Shown here: positions 13,828 through 22,583 of the stretch, piece after piece | Layout: each line of letters opens with the position of its first letter | Numbering within the stretch: the first letter of the stretch is position 1 | Assembly: GCA_041738875.1 (NCBI GenBank) | Contig: JBGSOW010000012.1 | Span: forward strand, 1-22,583 | Direction of reading: 5' to 3' | From: JBGSOW01 sp041738875 | Lineage (GTDB): Bacteria > Patescibacteriota > Dojkabacteria > CALFHW01 | Length of the DNA: 22,583 bases | Notes under the pieces: generated by a model | Seen by the model: only the letters and a program-made list of their open reading frames with translations | Database searches by the model: none | What the model was told of the DNA's origin: nothing | Translations under genes and position numbers: made by a program

Positions 13828-16632
13828 CTATAAACCGCAGATATTTGGAAGTTCATCGCAGATTTTGGATTCTTGAGGTTGTGTATTTATTCCTGCAACA
13901 CTACCATTTTGATCTGTCGTATTAAAATTCCCAATACTTGCAAACGCACTATTTGAGGGATTTCCAGCCACTTCACTTTCTGGTTGTCTAAAGATATTTA
14001 GTTTAGCTGATTTACCAGAAGCAACTAACTTATTTTCGTAGACGTCAAAGACATAATTCCCACTGTTTGAGATTACAACCTCGCGATTGTCTTGTGTTTT
14101 AAGTATGATTTTGTCCTCATTAGGTGTGACACTTAATACTCCACTGATCAGATATTTAGAATCAGAATTACCGTTTATCTCAAGCGTGTAGTCGTCAATC
14201 AACTCAAAATCTTGGGCGTATATCGACAAACGTGGCCCATCAATTGCAAATGTGCAATTACCACCTGAACAGTCGGTATCTGGCGGCACAGTAGCATTTG
14301 GGTTGACCAGCTGTGCAACGATGACAAAAAAACTAATTAAACTAATTGAAATTAATGCCAAGTCACCATAGTCACTTAGTTTCCTAATTTCTTGGTTCAT
14401 AAATCTATAAAGGTCAGCGATTCCTTGCAGAATCGCAAGTGGGTTTGGAACAAAGGGAACAATATTGCCCAAAAACGACCCCACAACCTTGTCTATTAAG
14501 CTTCCAATCGTTTGTCCTATGACTTGCCCGATGGTGGTTCCAATGAATGCTGTGAAGGGTGATAAAATTCCAAATCCAACCTTAGTACCAATCACAGCTC
14601 CAGCAAAAGATCCGACCGCACCACCTATTCCAGCAAATAAACCAACCGGAAGACCAAATGATTGTGCAATCAAGCCTGCAATAAGAGATCCAGCTAGTCC
14701 CCCTGCACCCATTCTTAGTGCGAGAGCTCTAGTTGATAGTCCTCCAACTGCACCTGCGCCACTGATTCCTAAGGTTTTTGCTATATTGCCAATACCTGAG
14801 GTGAGATTTCTTAGAATTGGGAACCTCGCGATTAGACTTTTAAAAGTGGGATTCTGGCGGATTATTTCGGTAACTGTACTAAGTCCACCTGGATTTGTAA
14901 TGAACCTGCTAGCCCCATAAACTCCTGCAAGGTATTGCCCGATATTCACTGCTTTAAAAACAGTTGGCAGTGACAATGCTTCAGCTCCTCCATATAGACT
15001 CTTTTCGCTTTCATGAAGTAAAGATTTATCTCCGAACGTTGCATTAATTTGCTTTGTGATGTATTGGATACCCTGTCCTTGTGATAAAACAGATTGCCAA
15101 GGTACTAGTGTTGCAATTTTACTAAGTGCACTTCCACTAATTGCTGGCATAAATTTATTAATTGCGGCATTTCCAATTGCCTCGATCCCAGCGCCTGCCA
15201 GAGCTCCAACTGCGAATCCAGCTATAGCTCCAGGCACTCCGCCAACCAAACCACCTACAGCAGCGCCGATACCACCATAGTTATTAGCGCGGCTAAGCAT
15301 ACCTATCCTATTCATAAGTGGCGTAACAAAGCGTCTACTAATGGCATTGCCAGATGCATTTGCTACAGTTCCAGCTGCGCCGGTGGCTATAGGTGGCGTT
15401 CTTCCGAGGTTACCTGCATTGGCAGCAAGGTTTAATTTACTATTTTTGCCTATCACCATCTGATAATTTTTATTATTTTGCAACCAGAAAGATCGCAAAG
15501 GTCTTGCTAAAATTTTAGGCAACCTTTTCGTATAACTATTCACCTCGCGTATATTCATGGAAGCGATGCTGTCAGTAACCGCTTTACGGAAGCCAATAAC
15601 CGCACCCGGAACAAATGTAGCTAGAGCAACTGCAGGGTTTGCACCACTTATTGCAAAACCAGCTAAAGCAGAGGCTGTTCCACCAGATATAGCTTTTCCC
15701 AAGCCTTTGTTTGCCAGAGATATTGTAGAAGTAACTTTCCCAACAGTTGAACCAATTCCTCTTGCAACACCAATAGCTTTATTTATACCTGTAACTGCAG
15801 CAGCAGTTCTTGCTGTACCAATAACTTTATTTGAAACATTTTTGATTCCTTTCGAAATTTGTTCACCTATGATGCGAAATCCAGCCCCAATATAGCTATT
15901 TCCTCTGGATCTTCTCTCATAGTATTTTCTGTAAACTCTACGTGTAATTGTAGCCTTCGCATTGGGATCAATCATATTGTCATGGATTCTATCCATTTTC
16001 TTGTAGATTCTTTCTTCTACACGACCAATAGTTCTTTCATACAAATGATCTACTCCACGCAGCACTAGATATTTTGGAGCAAGTCTATAACGCTCTTTTT
16101 TATAGTAATTTAAAAACTTCCCATGCTCCTCTGGAGCTAAAGTAGCTAACGTTCGTTGGACATCTGCTTTTGCCATGAATCCAAAAGCATAATTTTTATC
16201 AGCTAAACTTCTAGCCATTTCTCTTAAATCACCACCTCTTCTTTGTCTGCCGTCATAAGATCTTTCATAAACTACCCTTTCAATAGTACTATCTGCCATC
16301 TTTACCCCCCTGATATCACTTCTCCTTCCAGACATTCTCGGCAGTTTCTGCCCTGGTTCTGACTGTATAAGAGGATCTTGCGGCGGTGGTGGCGATTGAT
16401 TATTTATAGCTAATGCCTGTGAAACTGGTGAACCTGCTGCATTATTTGGACGTAATTCTTTTGCATCAACAGTAAATATATTATTTGAAATACCTCTGGC
16501 TCTTGCCCTTCTTTCACGTTCCTGATTCCCAAATGCCCCAGCTAGAGGTTGGTTCAACATTGTATTTTGTAAGCTTTTTTGTGCAAGCCTTTCCGCCCTA
16601 GTCCTCCTTGCTTCTTCGAGTAATGTTGCCAT
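13828..16632 (-). CDS. Large glycine-zipper protein with one clear membrane helix, unknown function
   Basis: The product has 934 residues. Residues 1-260 are hydrophilic and strongly basic, with many Arg/Tyr-rich helices such as RRVYRKYYERRSR. From about 265 to 730 the protein is Ala/Gly-rich and mildly hydrophobic, with two long glycine-zipper runs: about 450-485 (GGIGAAVGGLVGG onwards) and about 640-715 (GAGGLAGSLIAGL onwards). A proper membrane helix lies at about 755-775 (LALISISLISFFVIVAQLV). A small beta-rich domain (about 790-880) and an Asn/Ser-rich tail follow, probably outside. The gene starts 2 bp after the stop of the 413-aa gene. GAGGAG occurs upstream of the ATG, but 14 nt away. 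Glycine zippers pack helices in membrane pores and in phage tape-measure-like proteins; neither role is shown here. The operon with a VirB6-like protein suggests an envelope machine part. Confidence 0.75.
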   Translation of the reverse strand: MATLLEEARRTRAERLAQKSLQNTMLNQPLAGAFGNQERERRARARGISNNIFTVDAKELRPNNAAGSPVSQALAINNQSPPPPQDPLIQSEPGQKLPRMSGRRSDIRGVKMADSTIERVVYERSYDGRQRRGGDLREMARSLADKNYAFGFMAKADVQRTLATLAPEEHGKFLNYYKKERYRLAPKYLVLRGVDHLYERTIGRVEERIYKKMDRIHDNMIDPNAKATITRRVYRKYYERRSRGNSYIGAGFRIIGEQISKGIKNVSNKVIGTARTAAAVTGINKAIGVARGIGSTVGKVTSTISLANKGLGKAISGGTASALAGFAISGANPAVALATFVPGAVIGFRKAVTDSIASMNIREVNSYTKRLPKILARPLRSFWLQNNKNYQMVIGKNSKLNLAANAGNLGRTPPIATGAAGTVANASGNAISRRFVTPLMNRIGMLSRANNYGGIGAAVGGLVGGVPGAIAGFAVGALAGAGIEAIGNAAINKFMPAISGSALSKIATLVPWQSVLSQGQGIQYITKQINATFGDKSLLHESEKSLYGGAEALSLPTVFKAVNIGQYLAGVYGASRFITNPGGLSTVTEIIRQNPTFKSLIARFPILRNLTSGIGNIAKTLGISGAGAVGGLSTRALALRMGAGGLAGSLIAGLIAQSFGLPVGLFAGIGGAVGSFAGAVIGTKVGFGILSPFTAFIGTTIGQVIGQTIGSLIDKVVGSFLGNIVPFVPNPLAILQGIADLYRFMNQEIRKLSDYGDLALISISLISFFVIVAQLVNPNATVPPDTDCSGGNCTFAIDGPRLSIYAQDFELIDDYTLEINGNSDSKYLISGVLSVTPNEDKIILKTQDNREVVISNSGNYVFDVYENKLVASGKSAKLNIFRQPESEVAGNPSNSAFASIGNFNTTDQNGSVAGINTQPQESKICDELPNICGL

Positions 16633-16634
16633 GG

Positions 16635-17876
16635 TCAGTCAATAATCTCCTCTGAAATTATTTGCTCAACATGGTTATCCCATGAGTATGCCAATCTATT
16701 TGTTTCTTGCACCCTATGAAGGTGATTGTAAATTGCAGGTTGACCATGCTCGAAAAGCCATAGGTCTGGATCGTCGTTGTTTGCACTTTCGCCTTCGACT
16801 ATCAACATCACCTCTTTTCTAGCTTGATCTGAGATCACATTTGTAGCACGTGCAACTTCTATGAAATTATCTTTTTTTGGATCAAATAGCATAATTTCTA
16901 GGCTATTTTTGCCTTGCAAGATAACTTTTTCGAATACATTTACTTTGCTTGGAATGATTTTATAAACCAAAAAGTCATCTAAATTTATCAGTTCAGTAAT
17001 ATCCAACTGCTCGTAATTCCCTCTGAAGTTTTTTGATTTCGCAAGGCTCAATTTCACAACTTGTGAAAAATCTGGAAACATCGCTTTCGCATTTTCTTGA
17101 GTTTCTGCCCAACTGAGTCCTACTTGTGAAATCTGCTTAGTTACAAATTCAGCGATTTTATAAAAGTACTCGCCAAGCAATACTTCTAAATCTTTTAGTA
17201 CAACTTCCTCATATTTCTCATCTATTCCAGTTCCTAGTATAGTTATTTGGGAAATTCGGTTTATTGCTCCACGCACACCTAATTCTAAATTCAAGTTGTC
17301 AGTAAGCTGATCGTCAGAATTTTCATCATTATTCAATTTACTGTTTCCTAGCAAAATTACTCTTTCAGGTACTACTTCAATTCCTTCGATATAGTCTATC
17401 ATCACCTTACTAGATTCACTGTCGGGTGAAAGGATAAATTCATAGGTGGAATTAACTTCGGCAAGATAAATCAACATTAGTTTTTGAAATTCCTGTGTTT
17501 TTTGCAGATAATCTCGAATGGTTTGGTTATTAATCAATAATGGATTGAGATTATCGATTTTTGAGATTAATTCTTTCTCGTCTTTTTTTAATTCGTTTTC
17601 GAAAATTGTTCCAGTTAGAAAACCATTACTATCTAGTAGTTCCTTTAATTCATTAACAATTTCGATAATATCTACAAGTACCAAATTAATCTGCTCAATT
17701 TCAGAGCTAGTTAATTTTTTTGCCAACTCTTGGCATGCTTTTACAATCAATACACGCTCAGCGGTTTTTGTATCAGCCACAAGCCAGAGCCTCGATATTC
17801 CTATACTTTCCTCTAGATGTTGTTGGTAAAGTTCGTATTCAGTTAGAATAGAGTTTATTTGTTCTTGCAAGGTCAT
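16635..17876 (-). CDS. Soluble helical protein in the VirB6-like operon, unknown function
   Basis: The product has 413 residues, is acidic, and has no signal peptide or membrane segment. The first 160 residues are predicted helical, with coiled-coil-like Leu/Ile/Glu patterns (ELVN-like stretches at about 75-100 and KDEKELISKIDNL near 110). The second half (about 165-400) mixes strands and helices, including VPERVILLGNSKLNN and WLFEHGQPAIYNHLHR. I recognise no family and no nucleotide-binding motif. It lies 22 bp after the VirB6-like gene and 2 bp before the glycine-zipper gene, so it is very likely co-transcribed with both. It may be a cytoplasmic partner of the membrane proteins. Confidence 0.75.
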   Translation of the reverse strand: MTLQEQINSILTEYELYQQHLEESIGISRLWLVADTKTAERVLIVKACQELAKKLTSSEIEQINLVLVDIIEIVNELKELLDSNGFLTGTIFENELKKDEKELISKIDNLNPLLINNQTIRDYLQKTQEFQKLMLIYLAEVNSTYEFILSPDSESSKVMIDYIEGIEVVPERVILLGNSKLNNDENSDDQLTDNLNLELGVRGAINRISQITILGTGIDEKYEEVVLKDLEVLLGEYFYKIAEFVTKQISQVGLSWAETQENAKAMFPDFSQVVKLSLAKSKNFRGNYEQLDITELINLDDFLVYKIIPSKVNVFEKVILQGKNSLEIMLFDPKKDNFIEVARATNVISDQARKEVMLIVEGESANNDDPDLWLFEHGQPAIYNHLHRVQETNRLAYSWDNHVEQIISEEIID

Positions 17877-17898
17877 AATTCATAGTTGATTGAGTAAT

Positions 17899-19728
17899 TT
17901 ACCTTGTTTTTGGTGCAACTTTTAGCTGGTTCCTAACTGCAGCATCTCCACCACCAAGTAATCCGAATACAGCTTGTGCACCTTGTTTGGTTGTTGAAAC
18001 AACATTTTGACCAATCGCACTTTCACCTGCTTGGTTTAGAGCTTCTTTTATTAGGTTTGGAACTAGTGGCGCTGTTATAAGAAGTGAGTAGCCGATAAGT
18101 GGCTGGATTATATTTTGCCTTAAAATCGGCTCACTTGTATTGAATTGCTCAACCCCATATCCTAGAAGTGGCGGCACCCAAATCAGATCTCCAACTTGCG
18201 CTGGGTTTCTTGAGACTATAATAGTAATTAAAAATAACGCGTAAACTGCAATAAAACTCAGAGAGGCAGCTAGCAAGCGTAAGAAATAACCACTAATTGC
18301 TTTGCCAGTTTGCCCAGGGACAGCGGCGAAAAAGAAGAAGAACGGTGCTACAACTGGATAAAACATTAGTATCAAATATTCCTGAAGTAGTGAGAAAAAT
18401 AATTTAGCTAAAGCTCCGAATGCAGCAAACGCAAGAATAAGCCCCAAAAGAAGTCTTCCGATAGGAACAGAATCATCAGTGAAAGAACCTATAAAAGTTT
18501 GCAGCAGTCCGGCAAGAGGGAAATCTCTCGGTACTAGTGAGTTTGCTCCTTGTGTACTTAAATTAATTCCTGCTGTACCATATACAAACCAGACAGACAG
18601 ATATTGATCATCTATCTGTAACTGCCTTTCAGCATTTACAGTTTCTCTTCCGAAACCTTCGAGTCTTCTATTTATGTCTGGTCCGAAGTCGATGATTATA
18701 TTGTTACATGCACTATGAAGGAACTTCCCTGGCGCTCCTGGTTCCGCGCAAGCAGCTTGGTCAGCTGGCGCAGGGCCCACAAGTACACCGTAAGTTACAT
18801 TACTACCTACGGTTACTAAGTCTATAAATAACGCTGAGAGCGGATAACTGAAATACACTAAAACCAGTGAAATAATAACGCTAGGAATTGCATTGAACAA
18901 ATTTATGGCGTTTTGTCCGCCTAGTTGCGCGCGAAAAACAATTAGAAAAGCAATCACAATTATTACAACTACGTAAAAGATGTAGACTATGTTTGAAGTC
19001 GCACGCCAGAGGTTCCTAATTGGCGAGAGTAGCTGGAAACCACTTCCCGGCTGGTAGGTCGGAGAATCGGATTGCGCAAGTGCTGTGAAACCTGCTCTTT
19101 CTTGTAGATCGGTTGCCCAATACTCTACACTGGCGGGTTTGTTTGCATATAGTTCACCAGTCATTCCAAATACGGTGTCTATTGCACCCTGCTCGTAATT
19201 TGGTAGCTCTACTTGTGCCATTTCACCTGTTGTTCTGTTTGTGATTAATGCGGTGTTTGTCGTACCTCCACTAGCTCCAGAAAGCATGCCAAAAAGGGCT
19301 GCAATTGTTGCACCTAAATGATTAGTTGAAGTATCAACTGCAGGGTTGGTTGTTCTTCCAGTTGTAGCTTGCAAAACTCTGCCTGAAGTAGGGTTTTGCA
19401 CGTTGTTTGAAGCGGGCGAACTTGCGAAGTTATTGCTGTTATTATTTAATGTTTGCGCTAAATCCTGATAATCGGAACTTTCAGGGTCAAGGTTGGTAAC
19501 GTTGGGCTGGTTAAGCCTGTTGGATTCTGCGAAAATATTTTGATTTCCCGGAGCTAAACTAGGGTTTGTATTGTACTGGCCATTACTCTGATTTTCAGTT
19601 GAATTTGCAGTAGCTCTACCTTCCAAAGTCGCTGTAAGCACAGTGAAAACAAGGATAACCAGTATGCCTACAACTACATATTTATAGTTTATAGATATCT
19701 TCTTAAGCAAAGGCAGTATTTTGTCCAT
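17899..19728 (-). CDS. VirB6/TrbL-like polytopic membrane protein
   Basis: The product has 609 residues. The first membrane segment is at about 16-34 (YKYVVVGILVILVFTVLTA). A long outward Asn/Ser/Gln/Thr-rich region follows to about 225. A polytopic core starts at about 247 with helices at about 248-270, 283-310, 425-446, 449-468, 483-508 and 545-565. Between the third and fourth helix is a loop of about 110 residues with two cysteines (AACAEPG and HSACNN) that could pair. The C-terminal tail has small residues and a GLLGGG stretch. The arrangement of N-terminal anchor, large loop, cluster of helices and short polar tail matches VirB6/TrbL-type channel subunits of type IV secretion systems, often seen in diverged form in CPR genomes. 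The match is by topology; no signature residue proves it. Confidence 0.6.
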   Translation of the reverse strand: MDKILPLLKKISINYKYVVVGILVILVFTVLTATLEGRATANSTENQSNGQYNTNPSLAPGNQNIFAESNRLNQPNVTNLDPESSDYQDLAQTLNNNSNNFASSPASNNVQNPTSGRVLQATTGRTTNPAVDTSTNHLGATIAALFGMLSGASGGTTNTALITNRTTGEMAQVELPNYEQGAIDTVFGMTGELYANKPASVEYWATDLQERAGFTALAQSDSPTYQPGSGFQLLSPIRNLWRATSNIVYIFYVVVIIVIAFLIVFRAQLGGQNAINLFNAIPSVIISLVLVYFSYPLSALFIDLVTVGSNVTYGVLVGPAPADQAACAEPGAPGKFLHSACNNIIIDFGPDINRRLEGFGRETVNAERQLQIDDQYLSVWFVYGTAGINLSTQGANSLVPRDFPLAGLLQTFIGSFTDDSVPIGRLLLGLILAFAAFGALAKLFFSLLQEYLILMFYPVVAPFFFFFAAVPGQTGKAISGYFLRLLAASLSFIAVYALFLITIIVSRNPAQVGDLIWVPPLLGYGVEQFNTSEPILRQNIIQPLIGYSLLITAPLVPNLIKEALNQAGESAIGQNVVSTTKQGAQAVFGLLGGGDAAVRNQLKVAPKTR

Positions 19729-19742
19729 AATATTAGACTAAA

Positions 19743-20198
19743 TCAATTCTCTTTCAACTGCAAGTATCCAGTTGAACTTGGTAGGTATCCCTTCTTCATG
19801 GCGCCCGCTATTACGTCGATATTTTTAAAAATCGAGCGCATAAGTTTTACTACTGTTTCTTCGTCCGCTATAAGTGAAAATTCGTCTAGAAGTGTTTTTA
19901 TTATTAGGTTTTGTTTTTCAATAATCACATGCAGAAGTTCAGGGTCATTCCCGATCAGAGTTGCAATATATTTATTGAACTTTTTAAGAGCAGTTTTATC
20001 ATCTCGCGCTTCCTCCATAAGTTTCTGAATATAATTCTGTCTTACTTCTGTTGTTGTTTCTTCAACATAGCTGAAGATGGACTGCCACATTGTTGTCATC
20101 TGCAAAGTTCTAATTCTATTTATGAATTTCAATCTTTCCAGCTCTCCCATCTGAAAGTAATCAGTCATTACTGTGATTGTTTCGTCAGTAAAAATCAT
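19743..20198 (-). CDS. Small all-helical cytoplasmic protein, unknown function
   Basis: The product has 151 residues with no signal or membrane segment. It is made almost wholly of amphipathic helices rich in Glu, Lys, Ile, Met and Thr (for example ELERLKFINRIRTLQMTTMW and NYIQKLMEEARDDKTALKKF). It is not recognised as a known family. It lies 14 bp before the VirB6-like gene and 38 bp after the large hairpin protein gene, inside the same run. No Shine-Dalgarno sequence precedes the ATG. A small helical protein in this position could be a chaperone or adaptor for the membrane proteins beside it. Confidence 0.7.
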   Translation of the reverse strand: MIFTDETITVMTDYFQMGELERLKFINRIRTLQMTTMWQSIFSYVEETTTEVRQNYIQKLMEEARDDKTALKKFNKYIATLIGNDPELLHVIIEKQNLIIKTLLDEFSLIADEETVVKLMRSIFKNIDVIAGAMKKGYLPSSTGYLQLKEN

Positions 20199-20236
20199 AA
20201 TTATTTATATTTTAGTAATTAAAATTAATTTGAATT

Positions 20237-22583
20237 TTAAGAATTAATCGCTTTTGTTATTACTCCTTGTTCACCTAGTACTTGATCAAGAGCAAATTTC
20301 ATCAGAGGGGGTTGTTTTGGTGCCCATGAATCAGGAGTATCCAATGCTTGAATGCCTTCAGCCATAATGTTATATTCCAAAAGTAAATCATCTAGATCGA
20401 TCATGGTATTTTCGTCTAGTGTTCCGCCTTTATCGAATTCCTGTTTCAACCTAATTGCATCTTGCCTTGCTTTTCTAGCGAGCTCCCTCATTTGGTTCCG
20501 ACGTTGGGCATTTCTGTCTGTAAATCTGTCAAGTAGCGGATTGAAATATCTGGCAAACCCAACACTTCCTACTAACGCCGCAAAAGCAATAGGGCTTCCA
20601 AACGCTGCCATAACTCCGATACTAGCGAAAAAGGCAAGTGTATTGCCACGCCTTGCGATTTTTGACCAAGTCTCAAATAGTGACTTTCCAAGTTGGTATC
20701 TTTTGAAGTCAGCATTTAGATAGTCAGACATATTCATCATTCTGATTACGTAATCTTTCATTTGTTTTCTATACTTCAACAAGTCATTTACACCACTTAT
20801 AGTGTCCATTGAAAGACGATCGCGTTCAGTTTCATCAGCCATTTTTCCTAGGAAGCGAGTAACTGTTCTGCGGTCGTACTCGCTGTTTAGATGTTTTGCA
20901 AAGTTATCTGTAGAGTTAAGAGCTGTAACGGTATTTTGCATAAAGTCGTCAAATAAGTGAGTAATTGGGACAGGATTATTTCCTGTTTTAGAAGTCGGCG
21001 AGGGATCAATAAAATTACCGGTATTACCAAGCATTAAGTTGTTTATGATTCTTGTTGTTGTACTAACAGCAAATTGGCCTTGGGCAGTAGTTAAAGCTGC
21101 ATTTTGTACATTTTGGTCAATAAGTCTTGCATAGATTTGTTCCTCCAAGGCAATAGCATCGTTTGAATTTGCTCCTTTTTCTGACAACTTCTCGCGCAAA
21201 GTTGCAATTCCTGCTATGGAGTATGGGTCAGCATTTATAAAGTTTTTTGGATTTTTACTCATTTCAGCGATCGAACCTCCATATTGTCGTGCAATTTTTT
21301 GTCTGTATTCGTCGGCGTTGAAGTTATTTACAAAATATAGCGATCTATAATCTTTAAAAAGAATATCTTCTAAATCTTTTAGGTTGCTCCTTATGTCGTG
21401 ATTTTTTATAAGATTAAATTCGTTATCACTTACAGCTCCTGTGTTGTTAGCATCGGTGTTTACAAGTCTATCTGCTAGAACAAGAGCAATATATCGTTGC
21501 ACCATTGATCTAATCCTCTCTGAAGAAGGTATTTGATTTTCTTGATAGATTTGCTCGGGATTTAAATTTTTTACAATAGTTTGCCTCGAGATTTTATCGT
21601 GGGTATAGTATTTTTCAATTTTATTGATAAGTTCTTTTGCCACCTCATAATCCATCTCTATATGCTTTCCGTTTCCGCTTGGATCAGGAATTCTGAGGGA
21701 CATGTATCTGATACCATTAACCTCTTTCATGTGCACAAATGGTGGGTCTTCAACAACTGACGCGTATGGGTCTTCGTAAGCTTTGATCGAACGGATAAGA
21801 TCTCTTAATGAGTATAATTCAGATTCCGGGATTTCTTTGTTGTTGCCATGTTTTTTCTTGTAAATTTCTGCCTGCCTGTTTCTTACTTTCATAAATTCTT
21901 GGAAAAGGTTATTTGAAGCAACATCAACTTCCATTATTCGCCTATCACTTCCTACTTTTCTAAATGGAACGGCGTATCTTGGTTCTACTCTTCGGCCATT
22001 TTTCATAAGTGGTTTCCTTGGACTATTCTCCCAGTCAATGAACTTTTCTTCATACAAACCTGGCATTCCAGTAGGATCATAATGCACATAGTATAATTTG
22101 CCATCGAATCTTACTTCTTGTGGTCTCCAAGCTGCGTAAAAGCCAGCGCCCTCGGTGCGCATCGCAGCCATGCCAAATTTCTTTATAAATGTGTCTTCGT
22201 GGATTGGTATTGCACGCACATTTTCAATTCTTTTTCTACCCGCCTTTACGTCGTCTGAGTCTTTTTTGCTAAGAAAGAAAATACTTGTCCCATCGACGTG
22301 TGGCACATATGCTTCTCCTCTCATCATGTAAGTACCGGTTCTTTTTGTAAACCTTGAAGCCTCTGCTGAATTGTAATCAAATACTTCTTGTTGCATCTTT
22401 TTGAAATCATAGCTTGAAATTGTTTCGGATTTTTTCTCACTGATGTCTTGGGAATATGCTGGTCTTCCGTCTCTTACTTCTAGAGAAATCAACTTGTGTG
22501 ACTCAAGAAAGGAAAGAACCTCATTTTGATCAACAGCAGTATTTAGTTTCTGTTGCATACCGGTTATCGCAGCAAAATGGTTT
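20237..22583 (-). CDS. Large protein with a C-terminal membrane hairpin, unknown function (5' end may lie outside)
   Basis: The first ATG in the window is at 22558, giving 773 residues, but the frame stays open to the right edge with eight more codons and no stop. The real start may lie outside. No ribosome binding site precedes the ATG at 22558. Residues 1-350 form a mixed region with many Tyr and Arg, including YVHYDPTGMPGLYEEKFIDW. About 350-635 is helical and Asn-rich. Two hydrophobic stretches at about 640-670 (LAFFASIGVMAAFGSPIAFAALVGSVGFARYF) form a likely hairpin, and a basic coiled region (RNQMRELARKARQDAIRLKQ) follows. No ATPase motif is seen, so this is not the missing VirB4-type engine. 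It is first in the visible operon and ends 38 bp before the 151-aa gene. Confidence 0.7.
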   Translation of the reverse strand, partial: NHFAAITGMQQKLNTAVDQNEVLSFLESHKLISLEVRDGRPAYSQDISEKKSETISSYDFKKMQQEVFDYNSAEASRFTKRTGTYMMRGEAYVPHVDGTSIFFLSKKDSDDVKAGRKRIENVRAIPIHEDTFIKKFGMAAMRTEGAGFYAAWRPQEVRFDGKLYYVHYDPTGMPGLYEEKFIDWENSPRKPLMKNGRRVEPRYAVPFRKVGSDRRIMEVDVASNNLFQEFMKVRNRQAEIYKKKHGNNKEIPESELYSLRDLIRSIKAYEDPYASVVEDPPFVHMKEVNGIRYMSLRIPDPSGNGKHIEMDYEVAKELINKIEKYYTHDKISRQTIVKNLNPEQIYQENQIPSSERIRSMVQRYIALVLADRLVNTDANNTGAVSDNEFNLIKNHDIRSNLKDLEDILFKDYRSLYFVNNFNADEYRQKIARQYGGSIAEMSKNPKNFINADPYSIAGIATLREKLSEKGANSNDAIALEEQIYARLIDQNVQNAALTTAQGQFAVSTTTRIINNLMLGNTGNFIDPSPTSKTGNNPVPITHLFDDFMQNTVTALNSTDNFAKHLNSEYDRRTVTRFLGKMADETERDRLSMDTISGVNDLLKYRKQMKDYVIRMMNMSDYLNADFKRYQLGKSLFETWSKIARRGNTLAFFASIGVMAAFGSPIAFAALVGSVGFARYFNPLLDRFTDRNAQRRNQMRELARKARQDAIRLKQEFDKGGTLDENTMIDLDDLLLEYNIMAEGIQALDTPDSWAPKQPPLMKFALDQVLGEQGVITKAINS

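Noticed and set aside
14465..14920. Plus-strand open frame of 151 codons, rich in Pro and Ala
   Set aside because: It is the antisense of the Gly/Ala-rich part of the 934-aa protein; Pro-rich composition is what such a shadow gives. No start signal is seen.
1..22583. Recoding of UGA as glycine or tryptophan
   Set aside because: TGA ends the acyltransferase, peptidase and 413-aa genes at sensible places, and tryptophan codons are TGG throughout.

Overview
The window looks like a piece of a small, AT-rich bacterial genome of the Candidate Phyla Radiation (Patescibacteria). This is inferred from three things: an alanyl-tRNA synthetase that stops right after its editing domain, a strongly divergent CTP synthase, and many membrane-anchored surface proteins with low-complexity linkers and no close relatives that I recognise. 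TGA is used as a stop (for example in the ATGA overlaps at 430-433 and 2167-2170), so the UGA-glycine code of Gracilibacteria/Absconditabacteria is not in use. I cannot place the phylum more precisely. Genes are tightly packed. There is no tRNA, rRNA, CRISPR array, insertion sequence or gene-free stretch above 300 bp. The longest gap is 223 bp (1360-1582).

Left part, minus strand (9468 down to 1). A membrane-anchored protein of unknown function (9468-8044) is followed by pyrG (8003-6297), a short alaS (6237-4195), a secreted or anchored C39-like cysteine peptidase with an Ig-like region (4143-2167), and a small single-pass acidic protein (2170-1583) that overlaps the peptidase gene by ATGA. 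After a 223-bp regulatory gap comes the most distinctive pair. A LuxI/FeeM-like N-acyltransferase candidate (1359-430) overlaps by ATGA an E1/ThiF-like adenylating enzyme (433 to beyond the left edge). The gap carries a consensus sigma-70 promoter (TTGACA-N18-TATAAT), a second promoter candidate upstream, two TTACGTAA palindromes arranged as a 12-bp inverted repeat, and one consensus DnaA box. The two enzymes could make and activate an acylated small molecule or peptide. That is an inference.

Middle, plus strand (9544-13757). A membrane-tethered extracellular solute-binding protein has no ABC permease or ATPase nearby. It is followed by an 885-residue type I membrane protein with Ig-like domains outside and a long Q/N/S/T/P-rich tail predicted to be inside.

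Right part, minus strand (22583 down to 13828). Five closely spaced genes form what looks like one operon: a large protein with a membrane hairpin (773 aa or more), a small helical protein (151 aa), a polytopic VirB6/TrbL-like protein (609 aa), a 413-aa soluble protein, and a 934-aa protein with glycine-zipper stretches. The order and the VirB6-like member suggest an envelope-spanning secretion or pilus-like machine. Its ATPase is not in the window. This operon converges on the plus-strand pair at 13758-13827.
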